Assembly (NCBI RefSeq): GCF_000960085.1
Contig: NZ_JYGT01000002.1
Location: 43,683 to 107,682, forward strand
Direction of reading: 5' to 3'
DNA from: Streptococcus infantis
GTDB lineage: Bacteria; Bacillota; Bacilli; Lactobacillales; Streptococcaceae
Length of the DNA stretch: 64,000 nucleotides
The position numbers and the translations under genes are program-made. The notes under the pieces were generated by a model. That model did no database searches. It was not told the origin of the DNA and saw only the letters and a list, made by a program, of their open reading frames with translations. Below are positions 9,355 to 17,350 of this stretch, one piece after another (position 1 is the first letter of the stretch; every line of letters begins with the position of its first letter).

Positions 9355-9383
9355 ATCATACATCTATTTGTAAGCCCTGTCAA
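9355..9383 (-). promoter_or_regulatory. Sigma-A promoter of the padR operon
   Basis: On the minus strand TTGACA (9383-9378), a 17-bp spacer and TATGAT (9360-9355). Repeated ATGTATG steps overlap the -10, a sequence type bound by PadR proteins. Confidence 0.8.
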
Positions 9384-9387
9384 GTAA

Positions 9388-9412
9388 TATGTGTAAAATT
9401 TTTATATATAAA
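9388..9412 (-). promoter_or_regulatory. Candidate PadR operator, copy 2 (upstream of -35)
   Basis: A near-repeat of the 9318 element (plus strand TATGTGTAAAATTTTTATAT) in the same orientation, with centres about 71 bp apart and the promoter between them. Confidence 0.4.
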
Positions 9413-9435
9413 AAACTCCTAGTGAAAACTAGAAG
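9410..9435 (-). terminator. Terminator of the retron operon
   Basis: On the minus strand the stem CTTCTAG / CTAGGAG with a TTTTCA loop is followed by TTTTTT. It lies 72 bp past the reverse transcriptase stop codon and just before the padR promoter, so the retron cassette is insulated. Confidence 0.75.
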
Positions 9436-9506
9436 ATTGGAGGATGCCTTGTATAAATTTGATATTTGATAGAAGTCAATATTTTAAAAATAAGCAAGAA
9501 TCATGA

Positions 9507-11564
9507 TTAATAATTTAGGATATTATCTCTTATGCCGTCTAGTAATGGAATAAACTCAGTAAAATCGAATTTCTTATAATTCTTTAGAACATACTTTGAA
9601 AAAATATCTTTTCCATAATGATTAGCACCACCACCTTTGGAGAATGTCTTCCCTTTTAAAATAGGTGATGGATTACGAGATAATAGTAGATATTCAATAT
9701 CAGAGGAATTTCCATTATTTCTAGTAGATAATAATGGCGTTGCCATTATATACAAATTATTTTTCTTAGTAATCCTATTAAATGATGTACCTCTAACTTG
9801 ACCAAGATTATTGCTACTAACGTTTAAATCTGTAGCATAATTAAAAAATTTAAAAAGAGGATTACCTGATGGCTCATTGTCAAATAAAAAAATCGTTGGA
9901 TTCTTAGGACTTTTTTTTGTTAGCTTTTCAAAATAATCGATATAATTCAAATATAGTACCTTTTCATTATCACTCATTTGTACCCCCTCTTTGTCAGAAA
10001 AATAATTATACCAATATTTAAATCCTTCTCCCCCTTCAGGAACATTAAAAAGATACTCTATCGTATTAGTATGATTTAGAAATTCAATTTTAAATACAAA
10101 ATTATTTCCTACTTTTTGAATAAGTTCTGGATATTTTTTATAAAGTTTTTTTAAAGCTGCTTTAATATATCGTGGATCGGTCTTCCCCTCCGTTACAATT
10201 ATAGGTTTGTCATTTTCGAAAAAATATTTATAAAATAGAAATTTCTTGTACTCTTTTTCTCTAGAGTTAAATAGAGACATGTACATTTTCTTTTCTTCCT
10301 TACCTATACTGTAAAATTCTTTAGGTAAATTATAAGTATTATGTTTTTTATTATAGAATAATTCTTTTCGTAAATCTTTGTTATAAAAGATATACTTCCA
10401 ATAATATTTCGATTCAGATTTTTTTGATGAGTTTCTGCCTAATAAATATTTTTGTGAATCCAGATTATTTTGTATCAGGGACTTTTTATAAAGTAAGTAG
10501 TTGTTGTATTGATCTATTTGGAAAATAAAAGCAAAGCGTCCTGTTAGTTGATTGATCGTTCCTGGTTTCTTATCTATTTCAAAAGCTTCATCTTTGTATA
10601 ATTGAAAGGCCATTGCGCGAGTATTTTTTATGTACTCTCTTTTTACATTTATCTTTTTGTTGACAACCAGTCCAGTAACTTCTTGACGTTGCATGTTATT
10701 ACTCAATCGTGTTTTGTTAGGATTAATTTCAAAACCAGATGAGATGATTACCTCCTCTAATTCAGTTAAAAAGTTATCTAATTCTTTGCTTGCTCTCAGT
10801 TTATTAGAGTTTAGTTCACGATTTGTCGAAAAAGTCATATCATCGGCATATCTAGAATATGTAAAACGATATTTTTTAGCAATTTTGACAATCCGATAAT
10901 CTAAAATTCTAGTAATTAAATTTGTGATGATTGGAGATGACGGGGATCCTTGTGGAAGCTTACCTTGATAACACGCAATTTGTGCGATTACAGTAGCAAT
11001 TTCTGGTGAAACAGCGAAATCTCTATCTTTTATAAAGAAGCCTCTTACTCTCCCAAAATTAAAAGAATCAAAAAAGTCCTTCAGATCAATGTTAAGGATA
11101 TATTTCTTGTTTCGATGCATTTGAGAGTTGGTTATAATGCTTTTACCCTTTTCAAATGCATGAGACAGTACAGGATTTTTTTCTTTAGGTCTGAATTCCA
11201 AAACTTTCAGAAAACACTCCCATAAAACATTGGCTAAATTATTCTCTATATAATTAAAATTTAAACATTTAAGGTAGCATTCCCATAAGATAGCAGCCAA
11301 TCTTTTCTGAAGAGTTTTTTTAGATTCTATGCTTTCAAGGTGACACTCCCATAAAACATCAGCTAATTTTTTCTGAAGAAATTTTAGCTCCTTTTTAGGT
11401 GCATGTATAACTCTCTCTCCACCATTTTTTTTAGGTATTGTGAAAGAGTCATACAAATTATCTGTCTTTATAATGTATAATAAATAGTTAATGTATCTGG
11501 CGTTTTTAAAACCAAGAAGCCTTGCAAAGTCATCCTTGGTTTCTAATCGATTTAATTTAGTCAT
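9507..11564 (-). CDS. Retron reverse transcriptase fused to a C-terminal TOPRIM domain
   Basis: A 685-aa reverse transcriptase. Residues 1-330 form the RT: the retron region X motif as NSQMH (146-150, normally NAxxH), the first metal site NIDLKDFF (D160), PQGSPSSP (204-211), the catalytic YADD (239-242) and the retron region Y motif VTG (296-298). Residues about 450-600 look like a TOPRIM nuclease domain, with VTEGKTD (E459) and FLFDNE (D562, E564) as the metal-binding acidic residues. This is the layout of Ec67-like retrons, in which the TOPRIM domain is the anti-phage effector. I chose ATG 11564 (AAGGA 7 nt upstream) over 11654, because the longer version would translate the msr-msd. It is strongly AT-rich and differs from its neighbours, which suggests horizontal transfer. 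An internal LWEC repeat is described separately. Confidence 0.9.
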   Translation of the reverse strand: MTKLNRLETKDDFARLLGFKNARYINYLLYIIKTDNLYDSFTIPKKNGGERVIHAPKKELKFLQKKLADVLWECHLESIESKKTLQKRLAAILWECYLKCLNFNYIENNLANVLWECFLKVLEFRPKEKNPVLSHAFEKGKSIITNSQMHRNKKYILNIDLKDFFDSFNFGRVRGFFIKDRDFAVSPEIATVIAQIACYQGKLPQGSPSSPIITNLITRILDYRIVKIAKKYRFTYSRYADDMTFSTNRELNSNKLRASKELDNFLTELEEVIISSGFEINPNKTRLSNNMQRQEVTGLVVNKKINVKREYIKNTRAMAFQLYKDEAFEIDKKPGTINQLTGRFAFIFQIDQYNNYLLYKKSLIQNNLDSQKYLLGRNSSKKSESKYYWKYIFYNKDLRKELFYNKKHNTYNLPKEFYSIGKEEKKMYMSLFNSREKEYKKFLFYKYFFENDKPIIVTEGKTDPRYIKAALKKLYKKYPELIQKVGNNFVFKIEFLNHTNTIEYLFNVPEGGEGFKYWYNYFSDKEGVQMSDNEKVLYLNYIDYFEKLTKKSPKNPTIFLFDNEPSGNPLFKFFNYATDLNVSSNNLGQVRGTSFNRITKKNNLYIMATPLLSTRNNGNSSDIEYLLLSRNPSPILKGKTFSKGGGANHYGKDIFSKYVLKNYKKFDFTEFIPLLDGIRDNILNY
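11208..11366 (-). repeat. Threefold LWEC repeat inside the retron RT
   Basis: Three in-frame copies of a 21-22 aa unit: LADVLWECHL (residues 67-76), LAAILWECYL (89-98) and LANVLWECFL (110-119). At DNA level the CCCATAA-containing core recurs with 63- and 66-bp spacing. The copies sit between the start of the RT fold and region X and would add about two extra amphipathic helices. Confidence 0.85.
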
Positions 11565-11585
11565 TATCTTATCCTTAATAAAAAA

Positions 11586-11771
11586 GCGCATGAAAACTCT
11601 TATGCGAACGACAGTATAGAAATCTTCCTTTAGCAGAGATAAAACATACTGCAACTTTTTCCAGAAGAAGCCTATTTGCCTTAGTTTTGGGATTACTGGA
11701 GTGAGCTGAACACTCTGGTAACATTTTTGTTAATACTTGCGAACACACAAGTCAAAAATCTGATCATGCGC
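11586..11771 (-). ncRNA. Retron msr-msd non-coding RNA (candidate)
   Basis: About 186 nt directly upstream of the RT, ending 21 nt before its ATG, the standard retron position. The ends are perfect 8-nt inverted repeats: a1 GCGCATGA (11771-11764) and a2 TCATGCGC (11593-11586). After a1 the msr part has two hairpins: ACTTGTG-TGTT-CGCAAGT (11752-11735), and TTAC-CA-GAGTG paired with CACTC-CA-GTAA (11721-11693). The msd part can form a long imperfect hairpin closed by CAGTAT/ATACTG (11651-11612). G 11760, four nucleotides after a1, is a candidate branching guanosine. No ORF with a ribosome site covers it. Identification rests on position and folding; I recognise no close sequence relative. Confidence 0.75.
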
Positions 11772-11777
11772 AACTTT

Positions 11778-11786
11778 ATTTTAACA
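11778..11786 (-). promoter_or_regulatory. Extended -10 promoter of the retron RNA
   Basis: On the minus strand TGT-TAAAAT ends 6 nt before a1, so transcription should start within or next to a1. No good -35 is visible, which an extended -10 tolerates. Confidence 0.55.
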
Positions 11787-11880
11787 TAAAATAATCTATT
11801 AATCTACTACAGATTTTTTTATAGATAAATATAGACATTTTGCAAATACTGTTTATCTGATTTCGGAAAGATTATTTTAC

Positions 11881-11906
11881 AAAAAGCCAGACAGATGTCT
11901 GGCTTT
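11881..11906 (-). terminator. Terminator of the MFS transporter gene
   Basis: A perfect 10-bp stem AAAGCCAGAC / GTCTGGCTTT with a 4-nt loop; on the minus strand it continues into TTTTTG. It separates the MFS gene from the retron. The plus-strand tail is short. Confidence 0.85.
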
Positions 11907-11940
11907 GTATTGTTTATAGCGGTGATGGATTTTTGAAAAA

Positions 11941-13107
11941 CTAAAGAATCTTATCCGAACTATCCACCATAAAGAGAGCGATTGTCATGATGATATCAAT
12001 CATTAAAAGAGTCAGTACGGCTGGGATCCAAGAATGGAAGATGTCAAAGCTGTAACCAAAGAGAGTTGGACCGACAGCTGCCAAAATGTAGCCTCCGGTC
12101 TGGGCAAGTCCAGACAATTGGGCTGTCTTTTCAGGCGAGCTAGTTTTGATGGAGAAGCAAACCATGAGATAAGGGAAAAGAGCGCTACAGGCAGTACCAA
12201 TCAAGAGATGCGCTACTAACCAGTAGAGGAAGCTGTTGCTCGGGTATAAGAGCATGGCAATTCCAAGCAATCCGGCGATAGAGATGACTGTTAGCATGAT
12301 TTGACGGTGACGATTGGACAAACGAGTCGTTAAACTTGGAATAGTCATCGAGAAGGGGATACTAGTCAGAGAAAAGATCGAAGCTAAAAGACCGGCATCT
12401 GTGTGAGATAAGCCAGCACTGATTGCCATGGTAGGTAACCAGGTCATACTGGTATAGAAGAGTAAGGACTGAAGTCCACCGAATACAATAATAGCCCAAA
12501 CTTCCTTGTTTTTTAAGATATTCTCTTTTTTTTGTTTTTTCTCACTTCCTTTTAGAAAATGATTGTGACGATGATTGGGGAACCAGACAACTAAAGTTAG
12601 TAAGCAGACCAAGGATAAACAGAGAATCAAGCCTTTCCAGGATGTTGCCTGAGTAATGGGGACTGAGAGATAGGAAGCAAGAGCCGTTGTAATCCCCATA
12701 GAGGTCACATAGATGGTTGTCAGAAAGCCAATCTTTTGTGGGTGATTGGCCTGAATGGCGCTAGGAAGGAGCACGTTAAAGATTGCAATACTTGCTCCGA
12801 TGAGTAAAGTCCCTAGATAGAGTAGAGGAAGATTAAAGATACGAATCACTGAACCGATGGTCAATACGATAAGACTATAGGTGAAAAGATGCTCGAGTCC
12901 AATTTTTTGAGCTAAACGAGTTGCAAAAGAGGAGAAGAGGGCAAACATCAAGAGAGGGAGACTGGTCAAAACACCAAGTGAACTAACTTCCACGCCTAAA
13001 CCTTGGGCAATATCTCCCAAAACAGTTGGTAAAGCTGTGAAAGGAGCTCTTAAGACCGCTCCAATTAAGATAATTCCTAGAATAAAAAAGAGTGATCGTT
13101 TTTTCAT
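11941..13107 (-). CDS. MFS transporter, CynX/NimT family
   Basis: A 388-aa major facilitator transporter with 12 predicted helices and a cytoplasmic middle loop rich in Lys (EKKQKKENILKNKE). It resembles CynX/NimT-type exporters (cyanate or 2-nitroimidazole families), but the substrate cannot be read from the sequence. I chose ATG 13107 with GAGG 8 nt upstream; a start at 13170 would add a hydrophilic tail without a ribosome site. In pneumococcus, as I remember, it is next to the PadR operon; here the retron separates them. Confidence 0.87.
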   Translation of the reverse strand: MKKRSLFFILGIILIGAVLRAPFTALPTVLGDIAQGLGVEVSSLGVLTSLPLLMFALFSSFATRLAQKIGLEHLFTYSLIVLTIGSVIRIFNLPLLYLGTLLIGASIAIFNVLLPSAIQANHPQKIGFLTTIYVTSMGITTALASYLSVPITQATSWKGLILCLSLVCLLTLVVWFPNHRHNHFLKGSEKKQKKENILKNKEVWAIIVFGGLQSLLFYTSMTWLPTMAISAGLSHTDAGLLASIFSLTSIPFSMTIPSLTTRLSNRHRQIMLTVISIAGLLGIAMLLYPSNSFLYWLVAHLLIGTACSALFPYLMVCFSIKTSSPEKTAQLSGLAQTGGYILAAVGPTLFGYSFDIFHSWIPAVLTLLMIDIIMTIALFMVDSSDKIL

Positions 13108-13325
13108 GTGAACCTCAATAAGCTGATTTTGATAACAGCTTATTTTAATTTTTTTTCCTAAAGATGTCAAGTTGACCTGACGTGATTCGCTACGTAGCCG
13201 ATAGAAATCATAGAAAATAAGGACAATATATTTACTAGTTTTTTTCTGGGATTCAAATAAAAATAGGAAAGTCTGAAAAATTGTGATAAAATAGTGAAAG
13301 AAAATCTATACATTGGAGAACTACT

Positions 13326-14156
13326 GTGTCTGAAAATCGTAAATTTAGCGTCCTGATGTCAGTCTATGTTAAAGAAAATCCAGCCTTTCTGGAAGAGGCA
13401 GTAGAGAGTATCATACATCAAACGCTCAAACCTAGCGAAGTGGTCATCGTCGAAGATGGTCCGCTGACACCTGAACTGTATCAAGTTTTGGAGAAATTGG
13501 AAGCACAGTCAAGTATTCCAATCAAACGTTGCCCACTTGAGCAAAATCGTGGCTTAGGTTTAGCGCTTCAGTACGGTGTCTTACAGTGCCAATATGACGT
13601 CATTGCTCGTATGGATACAGATGATATTGCTGTTGAAGACCGTTTCGAACAACAGTTCGAATTGATGGAAAAAGAAAACTTGGACCTGCTAGGTGGTCAT
13701 ATCGCAGAGTTTATCGACCAACCTGACGAGATTGTGTCTTACCGTCGTGTACCGACTAAGCATGAGGATATCATTGCCTACCAACGTATGAGAAGTGCCT
13801 TTAATCATATGACGGTTATGTTCAAAAAAGAAATGGTGCTCAAGGCTGGTAACTATGAGGATGGCCTTTATATGGAAGATGATCTTCTCTGGCTCAATAT
13901 GATTAGTGCAGGAGCTCGAACTGGAAATGTGGATCAAATTCTATGTAAGGTGCGCGTGGGAGCTGGGATGTTTGAACGACGTGGAGGTCTTCGCTATCTT
14001 AAACTCTATCGCCAAGCACGAAAGAGAATGCACGCTCGTGGACAGATTTCTTATGGCGAATATCTGAAAAGTGTTTTAATCCAAGTTGTCGTTGCCCTAT
14101 GTCCAGGATTTGTGCGACAGTTTATATTTTTGAAACTTCTAAGAAAAAGCAAGTAA
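13326..14156 (+). CDS. Family 2 glycosyltransferase (AmsE-like)
   Basis: A 276-aa GT-A fold glycosyltransferase that probably adds a sugar to a surface glycan. Visible motifs are the nucleotide-binding start (FSVLMSVYVKENP), the DxD-type metal site RMDTDDIA and a later acidic acceptor motif YMEDDLLW. The C-terminus is hydrophobic (VVVALCPGFVRQFIFLKLL) and may associate with the membrane. The start is GTG 13326 with TTGGAG upstream. It is followed 78 bp later by a nucleotide-sugar dehydratase gene, which supports a shared glycan pathway; acceptor and sugar are unknown. Confidence 0.88.
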   Translation: MSENRKFSVLMSVYVKENPAFLEEAVESIIHQTLKPSEVVIVEDGPLTPELYQVLEKLEAQSSIPIKRCPLEQNRGLGLALQYGVLQCQYDVIARMDTDDIAVEDRFEQQFELMEKENLDLLGGHIAEFIDQPDEIVSYRRVPTKHEDIIAYQRMRSAFNHMTVMFKKEMVLKAGNYEDGLYMEDDLLWLNMISAGARTGNVDQILCKVRVGAGMFERRGGLRYLKLYRQARKRMHARGQISYGEYLKSVLIQVVVALCPGFVRQFIFLKLLRKSK

Positions 14157-14234
14157 TGTCTAGCTGATAGGATTTTAAAACTATATCTTATCACTGCTAG
14201 TAAATGTGATTCTGTGTAGGAGGATACCATTCAC

Positions 14235-16085
14235 ATGAATAAAAAAATTACAGATTACGTAATTGATCTGGTTGAAGTATTAAATAAACAACAGAAACAA
14301 ATATTTTGGGGATTTTTTGATATTGCCAGTATGGTCTTATCAATTATTGTTTCCTATATTCTATTTTATGGCTTGATTAATCCAGCCCCGGTAGACTATG
14401 TCATTTACACAGGTCTAACCTTCCTTTTCTACCAACTGATGATTGGATTCTGGGGGCTTAATGCTAGTATTAGTCGATATAGCAAAATAACAGATTTCAT
14501 GAAGATTTTCTTCGGAGTGACTATCAGTAGTATCTTATCTTATGTGATCTGCTATGCTTTCTTGCCGCTCTTTTCTATCCGCTTTATCGTACTCTTTATC
14601 CTATTAACAACTTTCTTGATTCTACTTCCTCGTATCACTTGGCAGTTGATTTACTCAAGACGTAAAAAGGGAAATGGAGCTGGAGAACACCGTCGCACCT
14701 TCTTGATTGGTGCTGGTGATGGTGGCGCGCTCTTTATGAACAGCTACCAACATCCTACTAGTGACCTTGAACTAGTTGGGATTTTGGATAATGATGAAAA
14801 GAAAAAAGGACAAAAACTTGGGAAAATCCCAGTTTTGGGGTCTTATGATGATCTACCAGAATTGGCTAAACGCTACAGAGTTGAAAAAGTTATCGTTGCG
14901 ATTCCGTCTCTAGATCCATCTGAATATGAACGAATCCTGCAAATGTGTAACGGTATCGGTGTAAAATGCTTCAAAATGCCGATGATTGAGTCAGTTGTGC
15001 AAGGTATCCAGCCTCAAGTAGGTGGTTTCCAGAAAATTGATATCACGGACCTGTTGGGACGTAAAGAGATTCAGCTTGATGAATCACGTCTGGGTTCTGA
15101 AATCACTGGCAAAACAATCTTGGTAACTGGAGCCGGAGGTTCAATTGGTTCAGAAATCTGCCGTCAAGTTAGTCGATTCAACCCTGAACGTGTCATTTTG
15201 CTCGGTCATGGAGAAAACTCTATTTATCTGATTTACCATGAATTGATTCGCAAGTTCCAGGAAATTGATTTTGTTCCTGTCATTGCTGATATTCAAGATT
15301 ACGATCGTTTGCTTCAAGTTTTTGAACAGTACGAACCAGCGATTGTTTACCATGCTGCAGCCCATAAACATGTTCCAATGATGGAGCGCAATCCAAAAGA
15401 AGCCTTCAAGAATAATATCCTTGGAACCTATAATGTTGCTAGAGCAGTTGACGCTGCTAGAGTACCAAAAATGGTTATGATTTCGACAGATAAGGCCGTT
15501 AATCCACCAAACGTAATGGGAGCAACTAAACGTGTAGCTGAGTTAATTGTGACTGGCTTTAACCAACGTAGCCAATCAACCTACTGTGCGGTTCGTTTTG
15601 GAAATGTTCTCGGTAGTCGTGGTAGTGTGATTCCTGTCTTTGAACGTCAGATTGCTGAAGGCGGACCTGTTACGGTGACAGACTTCCGAATGACTCGTTA
15701 CTTTATGACCATTCCAGAAGCTAGTCGTTTGGTGATTCATGCGGGAGCTTATGCCAAGGATGGGGAAGTCTTTATCCTTGATATGGGTAAACCTGTACGT
15801 ATTTACGATTTGGCTAAGAAAATGGTTCTACTCAGTGGGCATACTGAAAATGAGATCCCAATCGTAGAAGTAGGTATTCGTCCAGGTGAAAAACTATATG
15901 AAGAGTTACTTGTATCTACGGAGTTAGTTGAAAACCAAGTTATGGACAAGATTTTTGTTGGTAAAGTAAATGTGATGCCTCTTGAAATGATCAATCAGAA
16001 GATTGAAGAGTTCCGTACTATGCAGGGTTCTGAATTGAAGAGAGCAATCATAGCTTTTGCTAATGAAACAACACATGCTGAATAA
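14235..16085 (+). CDS. FlaA1/CapD-type nucleotide-sugar 4,6-dehydratase, membrane form
   Basis: A 616-aa protein with about four N-terminal helices (residues 20-135), a first Rossmann-like domain (LIGAGDGGALF, about 155-270) and a catalytic extended SDR domain starting at TGAGGSIGSE. The active-site segment ISTDKAVNPPNVMGATKR has Met in place of the usual SDR Tyr, which is the hallmark of UDP-GlcNAc 4,6-dehydratases such as FlaA1, PglF and CapD. The product is probably a UDP-4-keto-6-deoxy-HexNAc for a rare amino sugar such as FucNAc or a diacetamido sugar; the exact enantiomer cannot be told. Ribosome site AGGAGG. The gene may be cotranscribed with the upstream GT2. Confidence 0.9.
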   Translation: MNKKITDYVIDLVEVLNKQQKQIFWGFFDIASMVLSIIVSYILFYGLINPAPVDYVIYTGLTFLFYQLMIGFWGLNASISRYSKITDFMKIFFGVTISSILSYVICYAFLPLFSIRFIVLFILLTTFLILLPRITWQLIYSRRKKGNGAGEHRRTFLIGAGDGGALFMNSYQHPTSDLELVGILDNDEKKKGQKLGKIPVLGSYDDLPELAKRYRVEKVIVAIPSLDPSEYERILQMCNGIGVKCFKMPMIESVVQGIQPQVGGFQKIDITDLLGRKEIQLDESRLGSEITGKTILVTGAGGSIGSEICRQVSRFNPERVILLGHGENSIYLIYHELIRKFQEIDFVPVIADIQDYDRLLQVFEQYEPAIVYHAAAHKHVPMMERNPKEAFKNNILGTYNVARAVDAARVPKMVMISTDKAVNPPNVMGATKRVAELIVTGFNQRSQSTYCAVRFGNVLGSRGSVIPVFERQIAEGGPVTVTDFRMTRYFMTIPEASRLVIHAGAYAKDGEVFILDMGKPVRIYDLAKKMVLLSGHTENEIPIVEVGIRPGEKLYEELLVSTELVENQVMDKIFVGKVNVMPLEMINQKIEEFRTMQGSELKRAIIAFANETTHAE

Positions 16086-16147
16086 AAAAAGATGAGATAT
16101 TATCTGCAACTTCTGTTTATGAGAAAGAGCGGATAGTATCTTTTTTC
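16084..16147 (+). terminator. Terminator after the dehydratase gene
   Basis: A long stem in two parts (AAAAAAG/CTTTTTT and ATATTATC/GATAGTAT) closes on a run of T. Confidence 0.8.
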
Positions 16148-16242
16148 TAGATTTCGAGAGACTTTCAGAGTTTTTTGAACAAACTTGTTATTATTGAACA
16201 GATATGGTAAACTATAGTAAATAAAAAATTAGGGAGTAACTT

Positions 16243-16668
16243 ATGATTAACGCTTATAAAAATTTCTTTAAAGGCTATGTAGATTTTGCAGGTCGTTCAA
16301 CACGTTCCGACTATTGGTGGGTTTGGCTAGGAAACATGATCCTCCTTGTCCCTTTTTACTCAGTATATTTTAAGGCACTCGCAAATCCAAGAAATGAGGC
16401 GGCTCTTATGGCCTTGGGTGGAATTGCTATTATCTATATGATCTTCGGTATAGCACTTTTCTTACCTGGACTTGCATTGACAGTTCGTCGACTACGTGAT
16501 GCTGGTTTCCACTGGGCTCTAATCTTTATCATTTTTATTCCCATGGTTGGACCTCTTGCTTTTTTAGTTTTGTTAGCTATGCCAACGAAACAAGTAGAAG
16601 TAGTGACCATCAATGAAACTGAAGAAGTTGTAGAAGTTTCACCATTAGAAGAATCAGACAAAAACTAA
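16243..16668 (+). CDS. DUF805 family membrane protein (copy 1)
   Basis: A 141-aa membrane protein with about three hydrophobic helices and the DUF805 hallmarks: FFKGYVDFAGRSTRSDYWW at the N-terminus and LTVRRLRDAGFHW in the middle. Its acidic tail is cytoplasmic or external. The start ATG 16243 has GGGAG. Function is unknown; DUF805 proteins are often prophage- or stress-linked inner membrane proteins. A diverged copy follows 152 bp later. Confidence 0.88.
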   Translation: MINAYKNFFKGYVDFAGRSTRSDYWWVWLGNMILLVPFYSVYFKALANPRNEAALMALGGIAIIYMIFGIALFLPGLALTVRRLRDAGFHWALIFIIFIPMVGPLAFLVLLAMPTKQVEVVTINETEEVVEVSPLEESDKN

Positions 16669-16731
16669 GAAGTTTAGGTTTTGCAAGTGAAACTGTTTTA
16701 GAGTTTTCTTTATATTGTTAAGCAAATATCT

Positions 16732-16767
16732 AACACTCCCATATCTAAAAATAGATTTGGGAGTGTT
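16732..16767 (+). other. Stem-loop between the two DUF805 genes
   Basis: A strong hairpin AACACTCCCA / TGGGAGTGTT with an A-rich inner loop. The tail (CTATAACT) is not U-rich, so it may be a weak terminator or a stabilising 3' end. Confidence 0.5.
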
Positions 16768-16819
16768 CTATAACTGAATAGTTAGTTATATTGATGAAAA
16801 TAAAAGTCGGGAGTATCTC

Positions 16820-17263
16820 ATGATTAACGCGTATAAGAATTTTTTTAAGAATTATGCAGAGTTCACTGGACGATCAACGCGACCAGATTACTGGTGGGTT
16901 TGGCTAGGAAACTTTATCCTTTCTATTCCTTTCTGGATTATCTATTTCTACACTGTATTTCTTAGTGCCGTGATGGATTCGATAGACGATTCAGTGAGCG
17001 AAGCGACTTTTATGGTGTTTGGCTTAGTTGTTATTATTTATGCAGTTTTCTACCTAGCAATCTTAGTGCCAACACTAGCTTTGTCGGTTCGCCGTTTGCG
17101 TGATGCTGGATTCCACTGGGCCTTTATCTTCCTTCACTTTGTTCCAATGGTCGGACGTTTTGCTCTATTAGTTCTGCTAGCTATGCCAAGTAAGGAAGTA
17201 GAAATAGTAACAACCAATAGGCCTAAAGAAGTTGAAAGCGAAGAAGTTTCCCCTTTTGAATAA
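16820..17263 (+). CDS. DUF805 family membrane protein (copy 2)
   Basis: A 147-aa paralogue of the preceding gene with the same N-terminal (INAYKNFFKNYAEFTGRSTR) and central (LSVRRLRDAGFHW) signatures, but a different first external loop rich in Asp/Ser (DSIDDSVSEA). The tandem pair is clearly a local duplication that has diverged. Ribosome site GGGAG before ATG 16820. Function unknown. Confidence 0.88.
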   Translation: MINAYKNFFKNYAEFTGRSTRPDYWWVWLGNFILSIPFWIIYFYTVFLSAVMDSIDDSVSEATFMVFGLVVIIYAVFYLAILVPTLALSVRRLRDAGFHWAFIFLHFVPMVGRFALLVLLAMPSKEVEIVTTNRPKEVESEEVSPFE

Positions 17264-17307
17264 TTGGACGAATATGGGGAATGTCATTCTCCTCATTATG
17301 ATCAGAC

Positions 17308-17350
17308 AAAAAGCTCCCAAACCTAACTTTTAGGCTGGGAGTCTTTTGTT
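17308..17350. terminator. Bidirectional terminator between convergent DUF805 and HAD genes
   Basis: The stem AGCTCCCA...CCTAA / TTAGG...TGGGAGTC is flanked by AAAA and TTTT on the two sides. It abuts the stop codon of the minus-strand HAD gene. Confidence 0.8.

Noticed and set aside
9507..11564. RT as a group II intron or diversity-generating element
   Set aside because: There is no maturase or endonuclease domain, no intron domain V sequence and no template/variable repeat pair; the retron motifs and flanking RNA fit better.
11565..11654. 30-residue N-terminal extension of the retron RT
   Set aside because: It would be translated from the msd/a2 region and lacks a ribosome site; ATG 11564 has AAGGA at 7 nt.
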